Part shown: positions 15,512 to 24,422 of the stretch, piece after piece
Layout of the letters: each line of letters begins with the position of its first letter
Position numbering within the stretch: position 1 is the first letter of the stretch
DNA from: an alpha proteobacterium L41A
Lineage (GTDB): Bacteria; Pseudomonadota; Alphaproteobacteria; Caulobacterales; Caulobacteraceae
Direction of reading: 5' to 3'
DNA: 60,012 nt
Assembly (NCBI GenBank): GCA_000335735.1
Contig: AMYY01000021.1
Coordinates: 1 to 60,012, forward strand
Made by a program: the position numbers and the translations under genes
Notes under the pieces: generated by a model
Databases searched by the model: none
The model's input: the letters and a program-made list of their open reading frames with translations, nothing else
What the model was told of the DNA's origin: nothing

Positions 15512-16945
15512 TTGCGCGTCCACGCCTTCGCCTCGTACGCCGTTTTGGCCCTCGCCCTTATGAGCGGCGCATGCGCCGCCGGGCCCATGTCGGCGCCGGC
15601 GACCTTTCAAGAGGAAGGCGGACCCCAGGTGACGGTGACCCGCGACGGCGATCACCTGAACATCGACTACAGCTTTGGGCGCGACGTGCCGGTCTGGGCC
15701 TTCCAGGATTCGGCGCTGGAACAGGATTCGCGTCAGCCCTGGCGACCGCGCCAATGGACGGTCGAGACGCCCGGCGTCGTCATGGAGCGACGCGGCCATT
15801 ACGACATCATCCGCAGCACGGACGGCGGCCCCGTGCCGCGCGAGGTCCGCTTCCGGGTTCGACCGCAGGCGGTGGATCTCGAGGCCGAATATCCGACCCT
15901 GCTGTTCTCCAACGGCGCGGTGGCCCTGCCGACCCGGCAACTGGATGTCTTCGCTTTGCCTTCGGCGCAGGCGGCTGAACAGGTGCCGGACGACCTGAAC
16001 CGAATCCGGCTGGATGGCAGTCCCTCGCGCGTGACGTGGCGGGATGAGAATGGACCCGTCCTGTTCAACGGGCGCCGTCGCGATGAACTGACCACGACGG
16101 ACGAGCGCAGCTATGTCCTGCTGGGCGAGGCGACGGTCACGCCGGGCGACGGCCTGTCGACCGTCATGGACCCCAATCTGCCGCCGTGGATCGGCGAGGA
16201 AATCCGGGGCTTTGCCCCGCGTGTCGGTCACTATTACCGCGATCGCCTCGGCGCGCCGGGCTCTGGCGGAGATACGCCCATCGTCATGGTGGCCTGGAAC
16301 GGGCCGACCGAAAGCATGACCAGCATGGGCGGCAGCGTCCTTCCGGGCCTGATCGTCATGTCGTTCGAGGGGCGGGGCGTGACATCGCCCCAGCCGGAAA
16401 TCATGGAGCGGTCGCGCTGGTTCATCGGCCATGAAGGAGCGCATTTTTGGCTGGGACAGACGGTGCGATACGCCTTCGCTGACGAGGCCTGGATCACCGA
16501 GGGCGGGGCCGACCTGATGGCCGTGCGCGCGCTGAAGGCCCTCGATGCAAACTATGACGACCGGGCCGAGCTTCAGTCCGAGGTGGACGACTGCGTGAAT
16601 CTGGCCCGCCAGCCGGTCGCCCAGGCCGGCGCTCGCGGCGAACACCGCGCCTACTACGCCTGCGGGGCCGTCTTCGCCCTGGCGGCGGAAGGCGCGCAAC
16701 GCCAGAGGACCGGCGGCGACTGGTTCGACTTCCTCAGACCTCTGCTGCGCCAGCCGGACAGCGTGCTCAGCCGCGAGGAATGGTTGACGGCCCTGACCCG
16801 AACATCGCGCGACCCGTCGTTGCGCGGCGATGTCGAGCGGCTGCTGGACCAGGGCGCGCCCGATCCGTCCGCCGTCATCGCGCGCCTGTTCCAGCGCACA
16901 GGCGTGGCCTTCCGCATGATCGACGGCCGCGTGGTTCTGAGCTGA
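15512..16945 (+). CDS. Secreted M1-like gluzincin metallopeptidase
   Basis: A 477-residue exported protein. The TTG at 15512 follows GGAG (15501-15504) by seven bases; the upstream in-frame TTG at 15482 has no such site. The signal ends near LALALMSGAC, so it may be a lipoprotein. The zinc motif is HEGAH in RWFIGHEGAHFWLG, and a downstream glutamate in ITEGGADLMA supplies the third ligand as in M1 peptidases. The N-terminal ~200 residues look like a beta-rich domain. A neighbouring inverted repeat at 16952-16978 may terminate it. Confidence 0.78.
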   Translation: MRVHAFASYAVLALALMSGACAAGPMSAPATFQEEGGPQVTVTRDGDHLNIDYSFGRDVPVWAFQDSALEQDSRQPWRPRQWTVETPGVVMERRGHYDIIRSTDGGPVPREVRFRVRPQAVDLEAEYPTLLFSNGAVALPTRQLDVFALPSAQAAEQVPDDLNRIRLDGSPSRVTWRDENGPVLFNGRRRDELTTTDERSYVLLGEATVTPGDGLSTVMDPNLPPWIGEEIRGFAPRVGHYYRDRLGAPGSGGDTPIVMVAWNGPTESMTSMGGSVLPGLIVMSFEGRGVTSPQPEIMERSRWFIGHEGAHFWLGQTVRYAFADEAWITEGGADLMAVRALKALDANYDDRAELQSEVDDCVNLARQPVAQAGARGEHRAYYACGAVFALAAEGAQRQRTGGDWFDFLRPLLRQPDSVLSREEWLTALTRTSRDPSLRGDVERLLDQGAPDPSAVIARLFQRTGVAFRMIDGRVVLS

Positions 16946-16951
16946 CGGAAA

Positions 16952-16978
16952 ACGGCGACCGGATGAAGCGGCCGCCGT
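16952..16978 (-). terminator. Probable terminator between convergent genes
   Basis: ACGGCGACCG (16952-16961) pairs with CGGCCGCCGT (16969-16978) save one mismatch, with TTTT on the minus-strand 3' side. It would end the TonB-receptor/DUF6607 transcript and perhaps the M1-like gene from the other side. Confidence 0.45.
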
Positions 16979-17002
16979 CTCACGCTCCGCACTGGGGGAT
17001 GG

Positions 17003-17980
17003 TCAGCGCGGCGTCGTGGCCTCGGCGATCAGGGCGCGAGCCTTGGCGATGGCGTCCACCTCGGTCGTCTTGCCGTCTGCGATCTGTTGCGCCAAATTCA
17101 TCAACGGCCTGCCGGTGACGGAGCCCGTGTCTCCGGCCTCCTGCAGATGGACGCCGTTATGGGCGGCGATGGCGGCGTCCCAGGCGTCGCGCACGGCGGC
17201 CCAGAAGCCTTGGGTCTTGATCCAGTAGTCGTCGCCGGCTTGGGGCGAATAGCTGGTGGCCCGGTCATAGGTGTTGATGACGTCTTCCTGCACGATGGCG
17301 ATGGGTGCGCCGCCGGCCCGGCCCGACATCTTCATATTGTCCTGGATATGCACCCAGCCGTCCGGCTTCAGGATATGGCGGTTGGTGCCGAGATACCGGT
17401 CATAGACGGGATTGCGAACCGCATCGCGACGCGCCAGCGGCCGCCACGTGGCGCTCGAGGTCCAGGCCGATAGGCCGTTGTCATAGGTCCAACGGCCGAC
17501 GCCGCCGTAGCGAGGTGAATCGTCGGTCTGCCACACCGTTTGTGACCAGGCGCCGGCGCGTTCGGCCTCTGGCACCGCCGTCAGCGTCCACTGGTTCGGC
17601 CCGGCATAGGTCAGGACCGTCTGGGGCTGATAGACCCAGTCATGACGCCAGTGTTTGATGACCATCACCTGCCCCTCATGCTCCATCACCAGGATGTGCT
17701 GAAGGCTGATGCGGTCGCCCTTGTCGTAGACGACGCGCACGATCTCGCTGCCGCCCGACAGCTTCTCTTCCAGCGGGTCGTAATCGGCGCGGAAGCTCAC
17801 GTTCTCGCGCATGTCGAAGTGGACGCGGTACTGACCGGCCTGGGCCAGGATCGACTGGCGGTCCCGTTCGAAGGCGTTGGCCGGCGTCGCAGTCGCCGTG
17901 GTCGTGGCGGTCGACTGCTGGGCCAGGGCGGCCGGAGCCGTCGTCGTCAGCAGGGCGGCGGCGATCAGAATGGCGCGCAT
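17003..17980 (-). CDS. DUF6607-like periplasmic protein
   Basis: A 325-residue exported protein. ATG 17980 follows AAGGAG by eight bases and gives MRAILIAAALLTTTAPAALAQ, a clear signal peptide with an ALA cleavage site. It is rich in tryptophan and tyrosine (HWRHDWVYQP, GVGRWTYDNGLSAWTSSATWRP). I identify it as DUF6607, a family commonly encoded beside TonB receptors, as here: the receptor ends 39 bases upstream on the same strand. The function is unknown; a role in delivering or processing the receptor ligand is possible. Confidence 0.8.
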   Translation of the reverse strand: MRAILIAAALLTTTAPAALAQQSTATTTATATPANAFERDRQSILAQAGQYRVHFDMRENVSFRADYDPLEEKLSGGSEIVRVVYDKGDRISLQHILVMEHEGQVMVIKHWRHDWVYQPQTVLTYAGPNQWTLTAVPEAERAGAWSQTVWQTDDSPRYGGVGRWTYDNGLSAWTSSATWRPLARRDAVRNPVYDRYLGTNRHILKPDGWVHIQDNMKMSGRAGGAPIAIVQEDVINTYDRATSYSPQAGDDYWIKTQGFWAAVRDAWDAAIAAHNGVHLQEAGDTGSVTGRPLMNLAQQIADGKTTEVDAIAKARALIAEATTPR

Positions 17981-18019
17981 CGGGCGGCTCCTTGAAGTGT
18001 GAGAAGATTTCATGGTCGC

Positions 18020-20230
18020 TTACAGGCGCAGGGTCAGGGAGACGCCGAAGTTGCGGCCCGGCTGGGTGTAGGCATCCTTGACGGCGGATGTGGCGGACAG
18101 ACCGCGCACATCGCTCCACCAGCCATAGGCCTCGTCGAAGACGTTGAAGGCTCCGGCGCGCAGCGTGGCCCGCTCCGTCACATTCCAATAGGCCGTCAGG
18201 TCCAGCAGGGTGAAGCTGTCGCCCAGATAACAAGCGCTCGCACACGACAGATTATAGGTCGTCTGGTCCTTCTTGCCCGACCAGGTGACGGTGGCCGATC
18301 CGCCCCAGGCGCCAGACGGCGCAGCGTAGTTCAGGCCCGCGACCACCTTCACCGGATCGACGCTGCCAAGCGCCGTTCGACGGCCATCGGTGGTCTGTTC
18401 GCCCTCGGCGTAGGCGGCAGAGCCGATCAGGCTGAAGCCGTTTTCCCAATACAGGTCGGCGCGCGCTTCCAGCCCCCTGATGTTCACCTCAGTCAGGTTG
18501 ACGTACTGATAGATCAGCGGATCGACGCCGGGGACGCCCGTGCCGCTGACCACCACCTGGTCGATGAAGTCGTCGTAATGGGTGGCGAAGGCGGTGGTGT
18601 TCAGCCGCATCTTGCCGCCCTCCACATCGATGTCGCGCAGACGGAAGCCGGCCTCGACGCTCTCGCTGGTCTCGGGCGACAGGTTCGGGTTCGGGATCGA
18701 GCGATAGCCGAAAACCGGATTCTCGAAATAGTTGTTCACCTGCATCGGCGACGGCGCGCGGAAGCCCAGGCTGTAGTTGGCGAAGACGCCCAGGTGTGCC
18801 CCGGTCCAATAGACCACGCCCAGCTTGGGCGAGATGTGATCGTCGCTCTGGCCCGAAGCCGCCGCAGGGAACCGGGCGTCGACCTTGGGTGACAGATCAT
18901 ACCAGTCATAGCGGACGGCCGGAATGATGCTGAGCGCCCCATCCAGCAGTTCGATCTCGTCCTGCAAGAACAGGCCGGCCAGCTGGAACTCGGTCTTGGG
19001 GAAGGCACGGATGGGGAAGGTCTCGCCCATCGGCGGGGTCACGCCATCGCGGAGTCCTTCCTGTTTCGTCATCGACCAGTCGCCGCCGAAGGTGACGCGG
19101 TGCTGAACCGCGCTTCCCTCGCCAAAGACGCGGGCGCCTTGGGCGGCGAAGCCATAGACGGTGTTGTCGAAGGTGGTGTCGCGCACGCGGTCGGCTAGGT
19201 TTGCGCGATCCTCGAAGGTGTACTGACGCGTCGTAGCGTCCTGCCAATAGACCGAGACCGAGCCGTCGCTGAGGCCAGCGAAGTCCTGGAAGCGCCAGTC
19301 CCCGCTGACGCGGTCGCGCTGGGTCTCGTCGTGGGCGGTGACGGCCAAAACGGTCGCCGAGCGGCTACTCAGCGCGTCGCCGTCCATCTCCGAGTCCAGA
19401 TGGTCATAGGTCAGGCGCAGCGTGTGGTTCGGGTTCACCTCCCACACCAGCTTGCCGAGATAGGCGTTGGAGCTGAAATCCTGAGGGTTGGGTTCGGTAC
19501 GGGTCGCGCCGACGCCGGCGACCGATCCCTTGTTCTCCGTCTCCTGTGCATCGCGACGCGTATAGGCCAATAGGCCCGACAGCGATCCTGACCGACCGGC
19601 GAAGGCCACGCCCTCGGTCCAGCCTTCGTCCGCAGAGTTGTAGGCCACGCGACCGCGTGCGCCGAAGGTCTGGTCGCCGGTCAGGAAGTCGGACGGATCC
19701 TTGGTCGTGAAGGCCACGGCGCCAGCGATGCCGTCAGAGCCGTAAAGCGCAGAGGCCGGGCCGCGCAGGATCTCGACCGACTTGACCAGATCCAGATCGT
19801 TGTAACCGCCACGACCGACCGCCTGCGCCCCGAAGGAGAAGCCCGCCGGAAGACGCACGCCATCGTTGATGATCAGCACCCGGTCGCCGCCCATGCCGCG
19901 AATGGTGAAGCCGGAGTTGGCGTCGCGGCCCGCGCCGGACAGGGCCAGGCTGAACCGCGCAGGGGAGGTGGGGACGCTGACGCCCGGCTCGAACCGGATC
20001 AGGTCCTTGATGTCCGCCGCCAGCAGGCTCTCGATCTGCTCGGCGTCGATGACGCTCACCGTGCCGGGGACATTCGACGCCAGGCGCCGCGAACGGGTTC
20101 CCAGGACGACGACCGGATCGACCTCAGTGGCGGGCGAGACGGTGACGGGCGTTTCGGCGCGAACGGGCTGGGCGATCAGGGCCGACCCAATGGCGGTCGC
20201 GGCGGTGGAAAGGAGGAAGAGAGTACGCAT
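18020..20230 (-). CDS. TonB-dependent outer-membrane receptor (heme/siderophore type)
   Basis: A 736-residue outer-membrane transporter. The signal peptide (MRTLFLLSTAATAIGSALIAQ) precedes a TonB box-like segment (PVVVLGT), a plug domain to ~170 (VRLPAG, LRGPASALYGSDGIAG) and a 22-strand barrel ending in VSLTLRL. FRAPSPMQ and NPNLSPE resemble the FRAP/NPNL boxes of heme receptors, but no histidine lies between them, unlike classical heme receptors, so the ligand is uncertain. ATG 20230 is preferred to the TTG just ahead. A Fur-box-like site sits upstream. The DUF6607 gene follows. Confidence 0.92.
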   Translation of the reverse strand: MRTLFLLSTAATAIGSALIAQPVRAETPVTVSPATEVDPVVVLGTRSRRLASNVPGTVSVIDAEQIESLLAADIKDLIRFEPGVSVPTSPARFSLALSGAGRDANSGFTIRGMGGDRVLIINDGVRLPAGFSFGAQAVGRGGYNDLDLVKSVEILRGPASALYGSDGIAGAVAFTTKDPSDFLTGDQTFGARGRVAYNSADEGWTEGVAFAGRSGSLSGLLAYTRRDAQETENKGSVAGVGATRTEPNPQDFSSNAYLGKLVWEVNPNHTLRLTYDHLDSEMDGDALSSRSATVLAVTAHDETQRDRVSGDWRFQDFAGLSDGSVSVYWQDATTRQYTFEDRANLADRVRDTTFDNTVYGFAAQGARVFGEGSAVQHRVTFGGDWSMTKQEGLRDGVTPPMGETFPIRAFPKTEFQLAGLFLQDEIELLDGALSIIPAVRYDWYDLSPKVDARFPAAASGQSDDHISPKLGVVYWTGAHLGVFANYSLGFRAPSPMQVNNYFENPVFGYRSIPNPNLSPETSESVEAGFRLRDIDVEGGKMRLNTTAFATHYDDFIDQVVVSGTGVPGVDPLIYQYVNLTEVNIRGLEARADLYWENGFSLIGSAAYAEGEQTTDGRRTALGSVDPVKVVAGLNYAAPSGAWGGSATVTWSGKKDQTTYNLSCASACYLGDSFTLLDLTAYWNVTERATLRAGAFNVFDEAYGWWSDVRGLSATSAVKDAYTQPGRNFGVSLTLRL

Positions 20231-20261
20231 CAATAGCCCCGCTTAGTGATTGGCAGGGTGT

Positions 20262-20281
20262 TAATGCGAACGATTATCAGA
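20262..20281 (-). promoter_or_regulatory. Putative Fur box upstream of TonB receptor
   Basis: On the minus strand the site reads TGATAATCGTTCGCATTA within this interval, close to the enteric Fur-box pattern GATAATGATWATCATTATC. It lies 32-51 bases ahead of the receptor ATG. Iron repression of the receptor operon is the natural reading, but alphaproteobacteria may use Irr or RirA instead. Confidence 0.55.
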
Positions 20282-20339
20282 ATCAACCGCAATAATTAGG
20301 TGCGTTGAACCTGAACCTTGGCCGTTGCGTTGTGGCGAG

Positions 20340-20879
20340 ATGAAAACGGCTCTGCTTCCGGCGCTTGGCGCCTTCGCCCTCCTTGCGGCCTGTGGAGACG
20401 ATCGGGTCAATCCGCCGAATGAACCGGCCGCGCCGCTTCGCACGCCCGAAGCCATGCAGCCGGTCGAGGCGCCGGGACCTTCGTCGCTGGCGTCTCGCGG
20501 GCCGCGCAGTTTCGTGGGCGTGTGGGCGGCCAATCCCGCCTGGTGCGCTCAGTCTCAGGGCCAGAACAGTCCCATCACCATCACGCCGATGCGGTTCGAC
20601 GCCTATGATCGCAAGTGCGACATCGCGCGAATTGACGAACGCGGCTCAGGCTACGTCGCCGCCCTGTCGTGCATGGCGCAGGGCCAGGCAGTGAGCGAGC
20701 GTGTGCATATGGGCGCAGCCGGAGATGTGCTGACCCTGACCTATGTGGATCGAGATATGCTGACGGCCAAGCTGGCGCGTTGCCCGGCGTCGCCGCGCGC
20801 GCCCGAACCCGACAATCCGCTGGCGAAGATGATGAAGAAGGACGGGGCCGAAACCCCGCCTGCCGCGCCGCCTAGTTGA
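20340..20879 (+). CDS. Putative lipoprotein of unknown function
   Basis: A 179-residue exported protein. The ATG at 20340 gives MKTALLPALGAFALLAACGDD with an LAAC lipobox. A folded region from ~55 to 145 holds five cysteines (AWCAQSQ, RKCDIARI, ALSCMAQG, ARCPASPR), suggesting disulfides. It shares the intergenic region with the TonB receptor and diverges from it. Its last eight bases overlap the convergent ychF stop region. I recognise no family. Confidence 0.75.
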   Translation: MKTALLPALGAFALLAACGDDRVNPPNEPAAPLRTPEAMQPVEAPGPSSLASRGPRSFVGVWAANPAWCAQSQGQNSPITITPMRFDAYDRKCDIARIDERGSGYVAALSCMAQGQAVSERVHMGAAGDVLTLTYVDRDMLTAKLARCPASPRAPEPDNPLAKMMKKDGAETPPAAPPS

Positions 20880-21966
20880 ACAGGAAGTTCATCACGTCGC
20901 CGTCCCTGACGACATAGGACTTGCCTTCGGCGCGCAACTTGCCGGCCTCGCGCGCCTTGGCTTCTCCACGCAGAGCGACAAAGTCGTCGAAGGCGATGGT
21001 CTCGGCGCGAATGAAGCCTTTTTCGAAGTCGGTGTGGATTACGCCGGCCGCCTGGGGCGCGGTGTCGCCGACATTGATGGTCCAGGCGCGGGCTTCCTTG
21101 GGCCCGACCGTGAAATAGGTCTGCAGACCGAGCAGCTTATAGGCCTCTCGGATCAGTCGGTTCAGGCCGGGCTCTTCCAGACCCAGGGTCTCCAGGAACT
21201 CCTTCTGTTCTTCGTCGTCCAGCACGGCGATCTCGGACTCGATCTGGGCGGAGATGACCACCGAGTTGGCGTTGTCGGCGGCGGCGCGGGCCGCGACCTT
21301 GTCGGACAGGTCGTTGCCCTTGTCGGCCGAGCCTTCCTCGACGTTGGCCACATAGAGGGCAGGCAGCGCCGTCAGCAGTTGCAGCATGTGCCAGGCCTTG
21401 ATGTCCTCCTTGGACACCTCGGCGGTGCGGGCGGGCTTGCCGGCGTTCAGCTGGGCCAGGGCCAGATCGACGAGCTTCAGCGTCAGGGCCGATTCCTTGT
21501 CGCCGCCCTTGGCGCGCTTCTCCAGCTGCGGCCGGCGGCGCTCCAGGCTTTCCATGTCGGCCAACATCAGCTCGGTTTCGATGATCTCCAGATCGGCGAT
21601 CGGGTCGATGCGGTCCTCGACGTGGGTGATGTCGTCATCCACGAAGCAGCGCGCGACAAAGGCCACGGCGTCGCAGTCGCGGATGTTGGCCAGGAACTGG
21701 TTGCCCAGGCCTTCGCCCTTGGACGCGCCGCGCACCAGACCGGCGACGTCGACGAAGGTGATGCGGGCCGGAATGATCTCTTTCGATCCAGCGATCTCGG
21801 CCAGGGCGTTCAGACGCGCCTCGGGCACCGCCACATCGCCGGTGTTCGGCTCGATGGTGCAGAACGGATAGTTGGCCGCCTGGGCCGCCGCCGTCTTGGT
21901 CAGGGCGTTGAACAGGGTGGACTTGCCGACGTTGGGCAGGCCGACGATCGCGACTTTAAGAGCCAT
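20872..21966 (-). CDS. ychF: Redox-regulated ATPase / Obg-like GTPase YchF
   Basis: A 364-residue TRAFAC ATPase that binds ATP in preference to GTP and associates with ribosomes and the translation and stress apparatus. The G1 loop is GLPNVGKST, the G3 region DVAGLV, and the NVEE segment that gives ATP preference is present (VANVEEGSADKGND). The C-terminal TGS domain ends at residue 364 (DGDVMNFLFN). Highly conserved, full length. It overlaps the convergent lipoprotein gene by eight bases. Confidence 0.96.
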   Translation of the reverse strand: MALKVAIVGLPNVGKSTLFNALTKTAAAQAANYPFCTIEPNTGDVAVPEARLNALAEIAGSKEIIPARITFVDVAGLVRGASKGEGLGNQFLANIRDCDAVAFVARCFVDDDITHVEDRIDPIADLEIIETELMLADMESLERRRPQLEKRAKGGDKESALTLKLVDLALAQLNAGKPARTAEVSKEDIKAWHMLQLLTALPALYVANVEEGSADKGNDLSDKVAARAAADNANSVVISAQIESEIAVLDDEEQKEFLETLGLEEPGLNRLIREAYKLLGLQTYFTVGPKEARAWTINVGDTAPQAAGVIHTDFEKGFIRAETIAFDDFVALRGEAKAREAGKLRAEGKSYVVRDGDVMNFLFN

Positions 21967-22036
21967 GGTATTCCTCGTGAGGCGCGAGCCTTTACCCGGT
22001 TCGAACCGGTTTGTCAGGCTCGCGCTTCAACTGAGG

Positions 22037-22528
22037 TCAGTGGGCGCCGTGATCCATGCCTTCCATGGCCGGTTGGCGAACCTGCGCCTGAACTGTGATC
22101 GTCGGCGCCGAGGCGAACTGGAAGGTCAGGGGCACGGTTTCGCCGGCGACGAGAGGCGCGGTCAGGCCGATCAGCATCAGGTGGTTGCCGCCCGGCGCCA
22201 GGGCCACGGCCTGACCGGCGGGCAGGGGCAGGCCCGCCGTCAGCTCGGCCATCTTCATCATGCCGTTCTCGGTCTTCATCTCGTGAACCTGTAGCGATCC
22301 GGCGCGCGGCGTCGATCCGCCCGTCAGCCGGTCGTCGGTCGCGGCGGTCAGGGTGACGTAGCAGCCGCCGGCCTTGGCCCCGTTCGGCGACGGGCGGCAC
22401 CAGGCGTCGGTTGCGGTCACGGCGGCGGCCGCCGTCGGCGTCTCAGCCGCGGGCGCCTTGGCGGGCTCGGACGGATTGCAGGCCGCCAGCGACAGGGCGG
22501 CGGCGGCAAGGGCGAGTTTGATCTTCAT
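22037..22528 (-). CDS. pcuC: PCu(A)C copper chaperone, lipoprotein
   Basis: A 163-residue periplasmic Cu(I) chaperone. The signal MKIKLALAAAALSLAAC has an LAAC lipobox. The family metal site H(M)x10Mx21HxM is visible: VHEMKTENGMMKM then GGNHLMLIGL. PCu(A)C proteins deliver copper to the CuA site of cytochrome c oxidase or load other cuproenzymes. The C-terminal HGAH may be an extra ligand. It follows the PepSY gene by 13 bases on the same strand and is probably in one operon with it and DUF2946. Confidence 0.93.
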   Translation of the reverse strand: MKIKLALAAAALSLAACNPSEPAKAPAAETPTAAAAVTATDAWCRPSPNGAKAGGCYVTLTAATDDRLTGGSTPRAGSLQVHEMKTENGMMKMAELTAGLPLPAGQAVALAPGGNHLMLIGLTAPLVAGETVPLTFQFASAPTITVQAQVRQPAMEGMDHGAH

Positions 22529-22541
22529 GGCGTCAAGTCTT

Positions 22542-23918
22542 TCACAAGGCGGCGGAACGGCGCCGAATCATCGGACGTAGGGCTCGGTCGAGCAATACGG
22601 CCGCGATCAGGCTCAGTCCCGTCAGGGGATAGAGGATGGCGAGGGGCAGGACGATGGCGAGGACAGCGGCGCGCGCTCGCGGTCCCGGCGGGGCGGGCGG
22701 CGCGCCCAGGCGCCGGCGCGACAGATTGGGCGGTCGGCGCTTCCACCACATGACCAGGCCGCTGATCGCCAATAGCCAAACGCCGATGCAGCCCAGCAGC
22801 ATGACGATGCGGTTCGCCTGGCCGAACTGCGTGCCCTGGTGCGTATAGATGCCGAACTCGATGGCCTTGGCGCCGGCGCCGAACTGGTCATAGCCGATGT
22901 CGCCCAGCAGCCGCCCGGAGGCCCCATCGATATAGAGCGAGCGGCTGTCCTCGACACGACGCGCCTGGGTCGTGACCGTATAGGCCGTACCTTCGCTTGC
23001 AGGTATGCTGATCGCATAGGGGCGCGCCAGGCCCTGCGCGTCTGCGGCGTGCATCACCTGCGCCAGGGCGCCGTGACCGGCGTGATCGTGCGTCATGACC
23101 ATGCCCTCCATGGTCCAGCCGGCGCCGATTGGCGCGTCATGGTGCTGGGCGCGCTGCCAAGCCCCCGCGACCGGGGCGGGAGGACGGCCCCAGCCGGTCT
23201 CCTTGACCCAGCCCATGACTTGCTCGCCCCAGACCGCCGACCACGGCATGCCGGTCACCGCCAGAAACAGCACGACCCCGCCGACATAGAACCCCGTCAG
23301 GGCGTGCAGGTCACGCCAGAAGGGACGACGCCGGCTGTCAGTTGTATGTGGCTTCAGGACCGCCACGGCGCGGCGGCGCGGCCACCATAGATAAAGACCT
23401 GTGGCGAACAGGATGATGGTCCAGCCGGCGACGATCTCGACCAGAATGTTGAACGGCCGACCGAACAGGGTGAGGCTGTGCAGCTTCTTGACCATCTCCA
23501 TGACCCCGCCTGCCGGGATCACGCCCGTCGCGCGCCCGCTATGGGGATCGACGAAGACCGTCTTCTGGACCCCATCCGGTTGGTCCACACGCAGCCGGAT
23601 GGCTTCGTCTGCCCGAGCCGGCAGAACCAGATTAGCCACCCGCCCGCCGCCAGCGGCCGTCGCGGCACGGGCCGCCCAGGTCTCTGGCCCAACTTGGCTC
23701 TGGGCCACCGGCACGCGGATCATGTCGCGATAGACCAGGCCGTCGATCTCGTCCTTGAACAGATAGAGGCCGCCCGTCAGGGCCAGCAGCATTAGGACCG
23801 GCATGACGAAGACGCCGGCGTAAAAATGCCATCGCCACACCGCGCGATAGGCGCCGGACAGGTCGTCCGGCTGGACAGAACGCAGCGGCGGTGGCGCTGC
23901 GGTCGTGTTGGAAGACAT
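22542..23918 (-). CDS. PepSY-associated transmembrane protein
   Basis: A 458-residue inner-membrane protein with four main helices, the first in AVWRWHFYAGVFVMPVLMLLALTGG split by the conserved WRWHFYAG, the PepSY_TM pattern. A periplasmic PepSY domain lies between helices 2 and 3. It has the HSLTLFGR and GIYTHQGTQFGQ motifs of the family. ATG 23918 is chosen with AGGA upstream; the longer frame start at 23945 is rejected. Members are linked to siderophore-iron reduction or copper uptake. Neighbours pcuC and DUF2946 favour a metal role. Confidence 0.87.
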   Translation of the reverse strand: MSSNTTAAPPPLRSVQPDDLSGAYRAVWRWHFYAGVFVMPVLMLLALTGGLYLFKDEIDGLVYRDMIRVPVAQSQVGPETWAARAATAAGGGRVANLVLPARADEAIRLRVDQPDGVQKTVFVDPHSGRATGVIPAGGVMEMVKKLHSLTLFGRPFNILVEIVAGWTIILFATGLYLWWPRRRAVAVLKPHTTDSRRRPFWRDLHALTGFYVGGVVLFLAVTGMPWSAVWGEQVMGWVKETGWGRPPAPVAGAWQRAQHHDAPIGAGWTMEGMVMTHDHAGHGALAQVMHAADAQGLARPYAISIPASEGTAYTVTTQARRVEDSRSLYIDGASGRLLGDIGYDQFGAGAKAIEFGIYTHQGTQFGQANRIVMLLGCIGVWLLAISGLVMWWKRRPPNLSRRRLGAPPAPPGPRARAAVLAIVLPLAILYPLTGLSLIAAVLLDRALRPMIRRRSAAL

Positions 23919-23986
23919 GGGAATCCTGAAGTTCAGAACAAACACGTCGCGCAGGCTTCAAACCGGCGCGGGCTGGCAGTCTGGTT

Positions 23987-24373
23987 TCAGGCGCGGGGCG
24001 GGGCGGTGGACGGCGGACGCGGCGGCGCGCGCGCGGGCGGCGGCGGACTGACGCTGGCGGCGACATAGACGACGCGCTCGACGATGCGGACCACCGGCGC
24101 CGGCTCGGGTGCAGGCGGGCAGGGCAGGGCGGCGGCCAACGGCATGACGCAGGCGGCGCATTTGGCCCCCACGTGCTTGTTGACCGGGCCGTCCATACCG
24201 CCGGACTGGATCGTCTGGGGGCCTTCCGCCGAACAGATGACCAGCGGGTGGCCCGGCTGGACCGCCGCCAGAGCCGCGAACGGCAGCAGGGTTCCGAGCA
24301 CGAGCGCGAACACCGCCGCCAGGAAGGCCAGCGATTGCGAGATCGACCAATTGTCGGCCTGGGCGCAGGTCAC
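23987..24373 (-). CDS. DUF2946 family protein
   Basis: A 128-residue exported or membrane-anchored protein starting at GTG 24373. One hydrophobic segment lies near residues 15-38 (SLAFLAAVFALVLGTLLPFA). A CAACVMP motif sits at ~74, typical of DUF2946, and the C terminus is proline-rich (PPPPARAPPRPPS). The family is often found with copper genes and TonB receptors. It ends 68 bases before PepSY. The CxxC and co-location suggest metal binding, but this is inference. Confidence 0.75.
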   Translation of the reverse strand: MTCAQADNWSISQSLAFLAAVFALVLGTLLPFAALAAVQPGHPLVICSAEGPQTIQSGGMDGPVNKHVGAKCAACVMPLAAALPCPPAPEPAPVVRIVERVVYVAASVSPPPPARAPPRPPSTAPPRA

Positions 24374-24422
24374 GTCTGGCCTCTACGGCGTTTTGCGACG
24401 GCGCGATAGGCCGCGGTTTGTC

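Noticed and set aside
21990..22030. GGTTCGAACC palindrome resembling a tRNA T arm between ychF and pcuC
   Set aside because: No acceptor or anticodon arms fit; the symmetric CCGGTTCGAACCGG is a plain palindrome, perhaps part of a weak hairpin.
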